From: Trichoderma breve
Taxonomy: Eukaryota > Ascomycota > Sordariomycetes > Hypocreales > Hypocreaceae
NCBI RefSeq assembly: GCF_028502605.1
Contig: NC_079237.1
Coordinates: 3,472,001-3,536,000 of the forward strand
DNA: 64,000 nucleotides
Direction of reading: 5' to 3'
The first letter of the stretch is position 1, and every line of letters begins with the position of its first letter. Below the pieces are notes generated by a model. That model did no database searches, was not told the DNA's origin, and was given only the letters and a program-made list of their open reading frames with translations. This document shows positions 32,851 through 43,707 of the stretch, piece by piece. Position numbers and translations under genes: made by a program.

Positions 32851-34017
32851 ATGGCTAGCAAGACCTTCAACGTCGGTGTCGTCGGCTACGGGTAAGTTAC
32901 ACAGCAACTCCAATTGACAACCAACCATCAACCAAATAATCAAACTAACAAGCTCTCCTCCTCCAGCCTCTCCGCCAAAGTCTTCCACATCCCCTTCATC
33001 ACCACAACCCCCGGCCTCAAGCTGCACTCCATCGTCCAGCGCTCCCCCAAGGCCAACGACTCCGCCCCCGCCGACTACCCTGACCTCAAGCACTACACTT
33101 CCTCCGACGACCTCATCGCCGACGCCGACGTCGATGTCATTGTCGTCACCACCCCGCCCGACAACCACTTCGACCTCACCAAGAAGGCCCTCGAGTCCGG
33201 CAAGCACGTCCTGACCGAGAAGCCCTTCGTCCCCACCTCCGCCGAGGCCCAGAAGCTCGCCGACATTGCAAAGTCCGCTGGCAAGCTCATCTGCGTGTAC
33301 CAGAACCGCCGCTGGGACGCTGATTTCCTGCTGGCCAAGCACCTCATCCAGACGGGCGCCCTCGGTCGTGTCCTTGAGTTCAACACCCACTTCGACCGCT
33401 ACCGCGCCGACGCCCCGACCAACTGGAAGGGCCAGCTGGGCATCTCCAAGGGCGGCAGCGCGCTGTTCGACCTGGGAACCCACCTCATCGACCAGGCCTA
33501 CGTGCTCTTCGGCCTTCCCCAGTCCGTCCACGGCCGCCTGCTCAACCAGCGCGAGGGCCGCCCCGAGTTCGAGACCCCGGACGCCGTCGTCGCTCAGCTG
33601 ACATACCCGGACGGCCTGCTCGTCAACGTCAACATCAGCGCCCTCAGCGCAGAGGTCGACCAGCTGCGCTACTGGGTCCGCGGCACAAAGGGCAGCTTCC
33701 GAAAGTTCCACCTCGACCCCCAGGAGGACTACCTGCGCGCCGGCGGCAAGCCCACCGACTCCGGCTACGGCATTGAGAGCACCGACCGCAGCACATTGAC
33801 TGCCGTCGACGAGGCTACCGGCAAGTCTAGCCAGGTGCCTGTCCCCGAGCTCGCTCCCGAGACGTACCGTACTTTCTTTAGCGAGTTTGCCAAGGCCCTG
33901 CAGAGCGGCAAGGCTGAAGATATCCCTGTCAAGGCTGAGCAGTCGCGGGATGTGCTGAGGATTATTGAGGGTGTTTTGGAGAGCGCAAAGACTGGCAAGG
34001 ACGTTATTCTTGCTTAA
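32851..34017 (+). CDS. Gfo/Idh/MocA family NAD(P)-dependent oxidoreductase
   Basis: Sugar or inositol dehydrogenase-like enzyme, cytosolic. Exon 1 is 32851-32891 and exon 2 is 32967-34017 (75-nt intron inside the Rossmann loop), 363 residues. The N-terminal Rossmann fold starts VGVVGYGLSAKVFH. VIVVTTPPDNHFD and then the family motif EKPF (catalytic Lys) come at about residues 72-105. The C-terminal domain has WDADFLLAKHLI, HFDRYR, WKGQLGISKGGSALFDLGTHLIDQA with the conserved Asp and His, and ends in a helix with a short acidic tail. It most resembles the E. coli YdgJ / scyllo-inositol dehydrogenase group. Codon use is strongly GC-biased at third positions, unlike nearby genes, which suggests high expression. 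Confidence 0.93.
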
Positions 34018-34462
34018 GTGGGGAGATTGGGTGCGAAAGAAAAATGGAAATTTTGAGTGCATAAGATTGTATGGATGAAATTTGTATATACCAGCTGTAC
34101 GCATAAGGCCAGCAAAAATGTCAATGAAGTTTACGTCAAAAAGTATTAGAGAGATCCATTTCTATTGTATGAAGCATGGTGATCATGAAAGTGGAAGCAT
34201 TGCATTAGATTGGGTCTTGACAGCCGCCTCAAGACGAAATTTAAGAGTTTGCAAGGTAGTATGGCAAGGGAATAGTTCACATGTTTGCAAACAAATATTG
34301 CAACCAAGAAAATACGTGAGATGAAAAATCGTGAAGATTAAAAAAAAAGAAATGGTCATGATTCTATACACGCTGTCGCTATGGCGAGTTATATCCTATC
34401 CCTATCCATATCACCCAGAAGAGAAAAAGAGAATTATCCTTAAAAAATGTAGAAGCCCAGCT
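34018..34462. other. Convergent 3' intergenic region
   Basis: 445 AT-rich bases between two genes that end toward each other. No gene is seen; it holds both transcript ends. Confidence 0.5.
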
Positions 34463-36709
34463 TTACATGAGCAAAACTGCACACACCACCGCCGCCAACG
34501 CCGTCATCATCGTCGCACTGCCAGCCGATCTCGTGCCCATGCTCTCAATCTTAATAGGCGTACCGAACAAGGACGGGTTGTACTCCGCCGGTTCCTGCTC
34601 CGCGAGCGTGCCGTTCCAGCAGTACTGCTGGAAGCACTTGTTGCAGGCATCTGGCACGGGGGTTCTGGTGCGCTCGAAGCTGCGGGACAGCATGGCGCAG
34701 CCGACGCACACGGGCCAGTTGGAGTCGCGCGTCGAGTTGCCTTGGGTGACGACGTCCCAGCCGTTGGTGACAACGGCGTTACGCTCGTCCAGCTCGTACG
34801 ACATCGTGAAGGTGGAAATGTTGGAGTTGAATTGGTAGGGGTAGTTGGGTATGTAGACGATCAAGGGCGATTCGCTCGTCACGTTGGTGGAGTTGCAGCC
34901 AAAGAAGACGGGCTTGGTGTTGAAGCCAAGGTTGAGGAACGTGTTATGGCCAGGGACGTAGGGGAATCCGGTGCCGTTGGAGATCTTGTCAATGGCACGC
35001 TCGTACGTGGCAATGGGAGAGGCACCATTAGGCCAGGCGTTGTCGGTATCGGCCGATGAGTCGACGGAGAAGACGACGTCGACCTTGCGCTCCTGCAGGA
35101 GGTGAGGGTGGTAGGGGATATTCTGCAGATCCTCACCACCATCAACCAACGTCAGTCGGGTGCTGCCAGCGCCGGGGTTGTTCTCTGGGTTCCAGCCCTT
35201 GAAGGGGTTGGGTGTCCAGTCCGCAATGTCGTTGTTATCGTTGCCAAGCACAGTCAAGATACCACTGACGATCTTGATGACAAAATTGGGAATTCCCTTG
35301 GGAACAAGAGTGCTATTGCCGTCCTGGAGATAGAGGATAATCTGGTTGAAGAGAGTACTAGAAGTGCCCATTATGTAGCCGACGTTGTCAAAGCCAACCA
35401 TGCAGCTCTCGTTCCTGGGTAAGGAGCCATTGGCGAATTTGGAGCCGGCGTACTTGAGTGGCACGTAACCATTAAGGGTTGGGTCAGATGAGCCCATCTC
35501 CCAAGGGTTAATGTCGAAGACGGTAGAGTTGTTGGAGATGATGACCTGGCCCGGTGCACGACCATCTGCAACAAGGAAAGGGAGAGGCGTTTGGGCGTTC
35601 TTAAAGTCGGGGTCATCGGCAATGGAAGAGAATGTGAAGCCAGGGCCGCCATTCGTGGCATCGACAAGCTGATACGACAACATGCGACCCCAGTAATCGG
35701 TGATGGAACGGTCGTAGCCAGCATCGTCCTTGGCATCAACGTCGTCAAAGATTTCATTGTAGTAGCCTACCAAGCTATACTGCTCAGGTCCTGGAGTTTC
35801 ATGTTAGTCTATGTGATTCGGCTTTTGTTCAAAGTTCTCTTTAACTCGACCTACCTTTCAGAATGTTGTTTTGTGTCTGCCAGATGGTATCCGAGTTGAG
35901 AGCATCCTGAATAGTGGTGAAGTTGTTGGTGTAGATGCTGCCAACCAGCCAGCCACCTCCAGACAGGCCGGAGAGATAGGTTGCACTCTGTAGCAAACCG
36001 CCCAGAGCACCTGTGTCGTTACTACCAGGTGACCGAGAATCCCAGGCGGCAATGGCTCCGGCTCCGTTCAACATGGCTCGGTAGCCACCTCCAGAAACGG
36101 CCAGGCCGATGTTGGGCAACGCCCTGCTGTCCTTTTCAACATTGGCCAGATACCTGTCGCTGTTGAAGCCAGGGATGGAGACTCGATTCAGGAAGGCACG
36201 GATGGGCGCAATGGTCGCATTGCGTCTCCGAGGAAGCCATTCCCTCTCCTGGGGACTCAGCTCGGAGCCGATGCGAATCTGGGGACGAGTGCTGGGGCAA
36301 TCGACTGGGGAGGGTGCATAGCCCTTGGGTGACTGATCGGTAGCTCGGCCCTCGAGAGACCGGGGGAACTCTTGGAAATCGCGATAGCGGATGTTGTCAG
36401 GAGGTACTGAGAGGGAAAATGTATGTTAGCTTCATGTCCTTCATATTCCATGTGTGATTCGTGTATCTTGATTTGTTCTCAAGCCGGGCGGATGGAATGA
36501 GAAGACGGCGAGTATCCATTGACTAAATTCCCAGCAATGGACACTCATTACAGCTGAGATTTATTCAAAAGCAGAGCCCGTAGATCCGTTCTCTTATTTT
36601 TTTTTCCCTCCTGGATTCAATAGCATCTAATGACTAGATTCGTACCTGCAGAAGCCCCGGCCGGCGCCAGGACAGCCGCCGCAGCGAGCAGAACCGCCAA
36701 ACGGCTCAT
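34463..36709 (-). CDS. Phospholipase B / lysophospholipase, GPI type
   Basis: Removes fatty acyl chains from phospholipids and lysophospholipids at the cell surface. Exons 36709-36646, 36406-35855 and 35790-34463 (introns 239 and 64 nt, in phase), 647 residues. Exon 1 encodes almost only the signal peptide MSRLAVLLAAAAVLAPAGASA. The mature part begins PPDNIRYRDFQEFP. The oxyanion motif SGGGYRAML is near residue 124, the nucleophile motif YLSGLSGGGW near 165, and the catalytic Asp in LVDGGEDLQNIP near 420: the complete cPLA2-type set. Many N-glycosylation sequons (NGT, NST, NES, NVT) occur. The tail GTRSAGSATMMTALAAVVCAVLLM fits a GPI signal. The intron after the signal peptide is unusually long for this window. 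Confidence 0.94.
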
Positions 36710-39700
36710 GATTAAAGTTGAAAGTGGTGTTTTGGATATCCAAAGATGTAATCTAGCAGAGTCTTAAATAGTAGGAGTAATATGCGGAAGGAATTTCCTC
36801 AGATAAGCTCAAAGCAACAGGAAGAGAGGACAAAGAACAGCAAACGGCTAGCTCGGGCGAAGACGGGAGAGTGAGCAAACAGAAGAACGAAGCAAAATTA
36901 TGGCCAAGATGAAAAATGTCAGCTTAGACCTTCTAGTGGCATGAACGCCGAGAACAAAACAACACCCGATGACGGGATCAAAGAGGGACCCTGCGGAGAT
37001 TTATTCCTTCTGTGAATCGACCCAAGGTACCAAAAAGTATTATTAGCACGGCACCTTTTCTTACCAGCCCTTTCGAGGAACCCATTGCGGTGGCTTAGTC
37101 GATGTTTGTGGCCCTCCACAACGTGCTAGTCGCTCTCCGCTAGATCATCTCACTTTTGGCAGCACCCTCCGTGCATCATGCGGATCCGAACAGAGTAACA
37201 AGTCGATCCGCGCCAGGGCTCCATCGCTCTGCGTCAGGCCAAGAGAGGCGGTAGGTTTGCGCGAATGTGCTCGCACTGCCCTGCCCTGCCTGGTGGCTTG
37301 CAAGCGTTATCGACCATGAGCGTCAAATAGTCCGGATGGCGCTTATTTGGCTTCCCGTGCCTCTCCGGCGCCATCATGTCATTGTCCGTCCTTGTCCAGT
37401 CCCAGTCCATTGCCCATGGCCAACACTACACAACACACAAACACAGCTCTGGCAAGGGGAAATTAGGGTTGCGGGCGGCCGCCGCCAATGGCACACATGT
37501 GAAATTTGAGTCGCCTCCAGCCGCCAATGGAACCGCCATACCAAGGGCTTGCCAAGGGACCAGCCGCTTCACATCGTTCCTTGGCGGGCTTTTGCACTGT
37601 GACGCTGTGACGCTGTGACAAAACTGAGACCCGGTGAGGGAGATGGCATGTGGTCCCCGTTGAAGGAGCGAGGCGGTGCCATGGGAGCACAAGGGAGCAC
37701 AAGGCAACGGTCGAGGGGAGCCACTGAGCCGGAGCTAGAGCATCATTCTGCGATCTCTTTGCCGCGGTTTTTGCCCATCTTGGATAATTCCTCACAGCAA
37801 GCAGCCTGGGTACGGAGCCCGTAGAACCCGTAGATTTTAGCTATCTGGCCGCCGGTTTAGCGTCCAACTCCGGCGCCCCTTGGGCGTGTGTGCCTGAACT
37901 CTGTTAGAAGGACAAGTTCAAGGACGGGGTTGATTGTGTCTCAGCAGCCAACCACTCGGCACTCTGAAGCCACGATGTGACGGATCTGCACGAAAGAGAA
38001 ACAGCAAAAAGCTGCTGCTGTTGGACCATGGCCAGCGCAACGCTGCACTGTGCAGTGCAGTTGCAGTGCTCGTACGCACAGATCCGCGGGTCAGCAGCAG
38101 ACAGGACAGAAACGCCCAGGATGAAACCCTGTGAGCAGATTGGCGTTTCACTCCCCATCTGCCCGTGCCCATTGCCTGAAAGGGCAGCAAAATCCCTGCA
38201 GGCACCGCACAGGCGTGTGGAATCTATCGCGTGGGCGGAGGAGGCGCCACCTTTTGGCCCCAGAAAGCTGTCGCCCGTTTGCTGCCCAAGACGGGTCGCC
38301 GATTCGAGGGTCCGAACATGACATGGGCGGATTCGAGATTTTGACAAATCGAGCATCGACAGCCCGGAAATTGATTCCGCCAAGTGTCCGGGTTTTGCAA
38401 TGAATCGAGGCAAAAAGATATGTCAGTTCCTAGCTAGGGTTCTAGATAGGATCCCGTATAGGTAGTAGATTACCGGAGCGCAGAAAAAACAAGAGGCCTC
38501 TCTCACATCTGTTTCTCCCTCCCTGAAACCTCGCGACCTTCCACTTTGTCCCTCCCAACACAGCACACGAGACATAATTCCCCTTTCTTTCTTTTTCTCT
38601 CTAATCATAATCAAATCCTCCGTCAGCCAAGATGCAAATCCCACCAACCGCATGCCCACCCGAGGCTGAGCTGGCAAATGAGAAATAAGGACAGACACCA
38701 CACCGCCCGACCAAGGCTCGGCTGACCACATGGCTGTGCTTCTTCCCAAGCTTTTCTGCGCTACTGTATCCGTACTCCGTTTGAGTATTACTGCACTGCT
38801 TGGCTGCTCCGTTCATACGAGTCGCACGCAGCACACGCCTGGGCAAAAATTCTGTTATCTGTTCATGACATAGCAACTCTGATCGATCTCTTCCGATCTT
38901 TTGCTATGCCCTTTCCTCCAAAATCCCGCGGATGCTCCGGGAACCGAGGCGCTCAGCTCAGGCCAAATCACGATGGATCGTCGTCCAAGTCCGCAAAACT
39001 AACGTCAGAACCGCTCTTCTGAATCCCGGATCCCGCCATCGAGGTTCTCTACTAATATTGAGTCGCAGCGCTAACAAGCCCCCCCAAGCTAATGCCAGTC
39101 GGCCTGGCGCCCTGCCGAGCTTGCCGAGCCCAGCCCAGCCAAGCCCCCTAGTCCCTTTGTCGCCGACCAACCAGAAGCTCGACGTCAAACGGTCTCGGAA
39201 TGTTGCTGTAGCCCTAGGTCGGGCATATCGGAGTCTTGCCGAGGCGGCAATGGGCTCTTGGCTTTAGGTAATGCACGGGAAGATGCTCGTAGTAGAGGCT
39301 TTGCTGGAAGAAGAACAAAAGGATCGTAGCATTGCGTAATACCAGTTGATTATCTGATATAATTCGCTGTTGTGGGTGTGATGTTGTGGAGAGACAAAAC
39401 GTCGTCTTTCGAATGCACGGAGTCCGCGCAAAGGTGCCAACCACACGCAGCCGGGGGTTGTACAAAGAAACGCCCAGCCCTCCTGCAGACGCAGATGGCC
39501 TTTGTCTAATTTCCCGCCGTTGGTAGGTGCTGGCTGTGTTGCTTGAGGCCTCCGAGGAGAACCACATGCAGGGCAAAGTAACTCTACAGAGTGGCTCATG
39601 AATAGACGAACAGAATCCCTGGCATCACTTGTAATTACTTCTTCGTCGGGGCAAGGAGTGAAACACGACTGCACTATTTTCCAGTTCATTAGGCAAGATA

Positions 39701-41602
39701 TTAGCAAATACAACTTCGTAGACGCTCACGCCATGTAAGGAGATATTTCCTTTCAAGGAGAAGGGGGGAATATGTCCATTGGTCTCTTTAGGGGCACTTT
39801 GAACTACTGGGTATGGAGTTGCTGCCCAGCACTCTGTCTTGGCTCTCCAGTAGGCTTGTCTGTGGCTGTGGGATTCAGCATCATAGCGAGATGCAGAGGA
39901 CTTCTTGTAGTGGGTGGGCTGTGTTGCCATAACCTAACGCAGCAATTTCTCCTGATATCTGCCATCGAGTCATTGTATCCTCGCAAAATACAACCGCTTC
40001 CAAGTTCTCCGAACAAAGCCCAATCTAAATTCCCCATACCTCTTTACATGATTATTCAAAGGCCACAGATATCGTGTCCATGATACTGTTGTGGCTAGGC
40101 CAGCCAAGGCGAGGCCTCCCACGCATAGCTCAGGTCTAGCTCACAACAAATGTTCAAGCCATGTTGCTCTCCAAGAAGCTCTCCAGATGTATAGACTGTC
40201 TAAATCAAGAAGAGTGCTCCTGCTGTCTCCTGACGCGGATCAAGCAAAATCCAACTACTGATACACAAATAGCAGATGTTGATAACTTCTTCATTGTTAG
40301 GTTGTTCGTAGGTCTCCTTCGGTTTCTCGAAATCCACTTCTTGCTCTTGTTAACGTCTCCCCCTTTTTTGACAGTACATCCGAATGAGCATGACTTAATC
40401 CAATCCCCTATTCCACCATATGTCTCTCGTCTCGAATAGCATTATCTACTATCTATACCAATGATTTACTACATCGCCACGCAAACAGAGGAAGGTTGAA
40501 AGTTTGTCTGAAGGAACTCCTCCTAGCAGCAACTGCAATTTCTCCTTCTACACGCTTCCGGGTGTATCCAGCAGCTAGTGTCCGCTCCGAATTCGAACTT
40601 GCTTGTACGATCGAAATACTGCCCGCCTCTGTCCACCTAAGCATATGATGTTGGCCATGACTAGTATCTCGATCATCCGTTGCATCACTTTGCAATCATA
40701 TAGCCAGTAATAATGCTATGCCTGTATCATATTTTGACCCGCGACTAGATACTCCTGTCTTCCTGTCTTACTCTCGTCAGTATCCCCTGAATCTCCACGC
40801 TACTTGTGTCCCATGATTTCTTTCATATAACCATCTAGAGACTCCCTCTTCTCCAATGTGAGACCGGCAGTGGCGTTTCCGTACAACCTTATTCAATGTA
40901 AATCTCGTATTGCTGTTTCAACTTAAGGTTTGTCCGGGGCCGTTTAGAGGGCAGAACCCCTCTTCAATGACACCTCTGGCATCCAAATAATTCAAATTGT
41001 AGAGATGTGAGAAGATGTATTATTCCAGGTATAGAATAGGGACGTAACCTTGAGCTGCTATAGACACTCCTCTGGAAGAGTCCCTCTAGGCTTGAAACGA
41101 GATGAATATACCACGTTGTCTTAAAGATACGCGCAGTTCCAAGTCCAGTCAAGGATATGCCATGGCCGCCACATCATGCCCACGTCTACTACATGATACT
41201 AGTCATTTTTTACTTGGGTTCAACGCGTTACACAAGACTTAACGGGTCCTATCAAGTTCTAAAACAGGACATTATTGGATACAGCTACACTTGTTACATT
41301 TATAGAGTTAAGTTTCAAAAAAGAAGATAAAGAGCCTGTGCGATTAGTCTGCTTCCCCAAACGGACAAACATGAAAAGAAGCCTACTACGAAGCCATGAT
41401 AACAGCCTAGAAATGAGGTAGTGTGAAAATCCCAAAATCCGGACCAACGTAATTTGGGCTTTCTTTCTCGTTTTTGAACCCCGAACTGAACACTATCCGT
41501 CGAATAAATCCTGTAAGTAAGACTTCATGTTACTTGTTCCCTATTACAGTCTGCTGAGTATGTTTGAGTAAGGGCAGCTGGCCCAAGTTACGTGACCAAT
41601 GA
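36710..41602. other. 4.9-kb intergenic region without genes
   Basis: No coding sequence can be supported on either strand. The first 600 bp are the phospholipase B promoter side. Small features: three 8-bp CTGTGACG units at 37598-37621, several CCAAT words at 37480-37530, and CT-rich stretches at 38.5-38.6 kb. At 40.4-41.5 kb the sequence is AT-richer, downstream of the BBP gene. Confidence 0.5.
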
Positions 41603-43707
41603 TTACGCGCCAGGGGGAGGAGGCGGAGGGGGCTGATCGCTCGGAGGAGGAGGAGGAGCATCTCCAGAAGGAGGAGGAGGCGGCGGTGCTGATCCTGAGT
41701 ACTGCTGGATGAGAGCGTTGAGAGGACCAAGACCTGGGGGAGCAGATAGACCGGCAGCACCCGCTTGGGGGAGACCAGGAGGCGCACCCATACCAGGTGC
41801 AGCGCCATAGGCACCGTACGCAGCGGCGTAGTTGGGATACCCACCCATTCCAGGAGCCTGGTGCTGCGGTGCTTGGTGAGCCTGTTGGTGCCACGGAGCC
41901 GCTCCTCCAGATGAAGAGCCATAGTTCTGTTGTCCATAGTAGTTGTTTTCGCCGCCGTGACCGTTGCCGTTGCTATTCTCGTGGCCGCGATTGCGATCGC
42001 GTGCCCAAGGAGCCGCAGAGCTTCCGCCGTTGCCTCCGTCATTAGAGTCTTGGTTGCGGGATCTCCAGGGCGCGGGTCCACCAGTAGGTCCTCGTTGCCA
42101 TGGCTTCGCTTCGCTGTTTCCATTGTAGTTGTTGCTGCTTGGGCCGGCCTCGATCTGCGCTGGGGCAGCTCCAGAGCCGCCGCCAAGTTCTTGCATGAGT
42201 TGCTGAAAAGCGGCGTTAATAACTGAATGACATTCCGGGGGAAATGGATATCTACATACCTCCATTTCACGATCAACAGCATCGCCACCTCCGATCCTAC
42301 CTGCAGGTCGAGCACCACCCGCATCGTTGCGCCAATTGGCACCTCTCTGGCGGTCCGGACAATCTCTAGCCATATGGCCGGCATTGCCACAGACTCGGCA
42401 GATGATGCTGGCGGTGTAGTTCTGTCGCTCGGGACAATCGTATTTGCGATGTCCAATCTTACCACAGTTCTGACAGGCTTGGTTCTCGTCATCTCGAAGA
42501 GTTCCGTTGAGGGCCGCAAGTTCTCGAAGCTGGTTACGCTTGAGTTCGTTTTGGCCTTCAGGAATGGAAGCTGCCTGCAGCGGGGTATTAACATCAAAGG
42601 GCATTGACATGATCGACGTGGAGGGGGAGAGACTCACGGTTTCGATAACGTTGTGGATGAGCTGCTTCGCCTTGTTGACCTTTTCTTCGGTATCTGCCAT
42701 GATCAAACAGTGAAGATCTTCCTCCTGGTTACTGGAGTGAGCTGCATCAGAGCGACCCTTGCCCTCCTTGACGGAGCCCTTGCCACGAATGGCAATCTTG
42801 GCTCCAGAGTCATTCTCCATCTTCTTTAGTGTATTACCACGGGGTCCGATAAGTAAACCAACTTTGGGGGAGAGCTATGTGTTAGTAACTGAATTTAGAA
42901 AGAAACATCGGAAAGACTTTAGGATTAGACAGGCACAATCAATCGACGGAAGAAACCAGAGCCCCCTACAACACCACATATCGGCATAGTAGCGAGGGTC
43001 TGATCATAGTCCAAGTTGAAGGAAAGAAAGGGGGAGTTAGTGGTTAGGGTTAAAGGGTTAGCAATCATACTGAAGTTAATCTCCGGGTAGTCGTTAACAG
43101 GCACGTAGACTTTCTCCTGGGTCTTTGTCGGCCTGCGGTAATCCTGGGGCGGGTGGTAGTTGGGAATGGTCTTCATGGCCTTTTCGACCAGCTTGTGGCG
43201 CTCGTCCTCGAGGCGCTTGCGATAGCGATATTCTCGGGTGTTGATACGTCGACCATGGTTGTCGTACTGGGGTGGTGGCGAAGGGGATCTGTGGTGTAAC
43301 AGCGTTAGTGCCTTGTCTGTGTGCTTGAAGAGAGGCTGTGGTGAATTAGAGGGAACATACCGGTCACCATCTGCGGGGACGACGTCGTCGATGCGAAGCT
43401 TCTGGCTGATTTCCTCGATACGAAGATGCAGAGTGTATGCCTCGAGCTGCTCGCTCGTCATGGACGAGAGAATGGCGGTCGGGAGCCCCATAAGACCGGC
43501 AGCCTTGTTCTCGGACGCGTCGCCCCAACGATTGCGCTTCTTGCGGCGGCGAGGGCCATCGGCTTCGCTTCGTGGTTCAGGATCGCGGCCCCGTTTGAGA
43601 TCGCGTTCCTCGACAAAGCCATCCTCTTCCTCTTCGCCGCCGAAGCGCCGCGATTTCCCCAGCGGGATGTTGTTCGAGCCCGTGATGCCTTGACTCCTCC
43701 AGGACAT
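41603..43707 (-). CDS. BBP: Branchpoint-bridging protein (splicing factor 1)
   Basis: Essential pre-mRNA splicing factor that recognises the intron branch point in the early (E) complex. Exons 43707-43361, 43288-43071, 42861-42638, 42574-42260 and 42202-41603, all in phase, 567 residues. The N-terminus includes a nuclear basic stretch ([11 protein letters not shown]) and a coiled region, then [11 protein letters not shown], the SPSP motif known in SF1. The KH-QUA2 domain starts near residue 187 with [19 protein letters not shown]. Two CCHC zinc knuckles ([14 protein letters not shown] and [14 protein letters not shown]) lie at about 297-335. A long Gly/Asn/Gln/Pro-rich tail ends in polyproline. 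Three of the four introns (1, 3 and 4) could be read through without a stop, so naive frames look longer. Confidence 0.97.

Noticed and set aside
32779..34104. 441-codon minus-strand frame
   Set aside because: Antisense to the GC-biased Gfo/Idh/MocA gene; long opposite frames are expected there.
34331..35059. 242-codon plus-strand frame
   Set aside because: Antisense of the phospholipase B C-terminal exon.
38041..38075. GC-rich near-palindrome (CTGCACTGTGCAGTGCAG)
   Set aside because: Short and isolated, with no second copy and no link to a gene; chance is likely.
41530..42597. 355-codon minus-strand frame overlapping BBP
   Set aside because: Another frame of the low-complexity BBP tail, rich in Leu/Arg/Thr, without homology.
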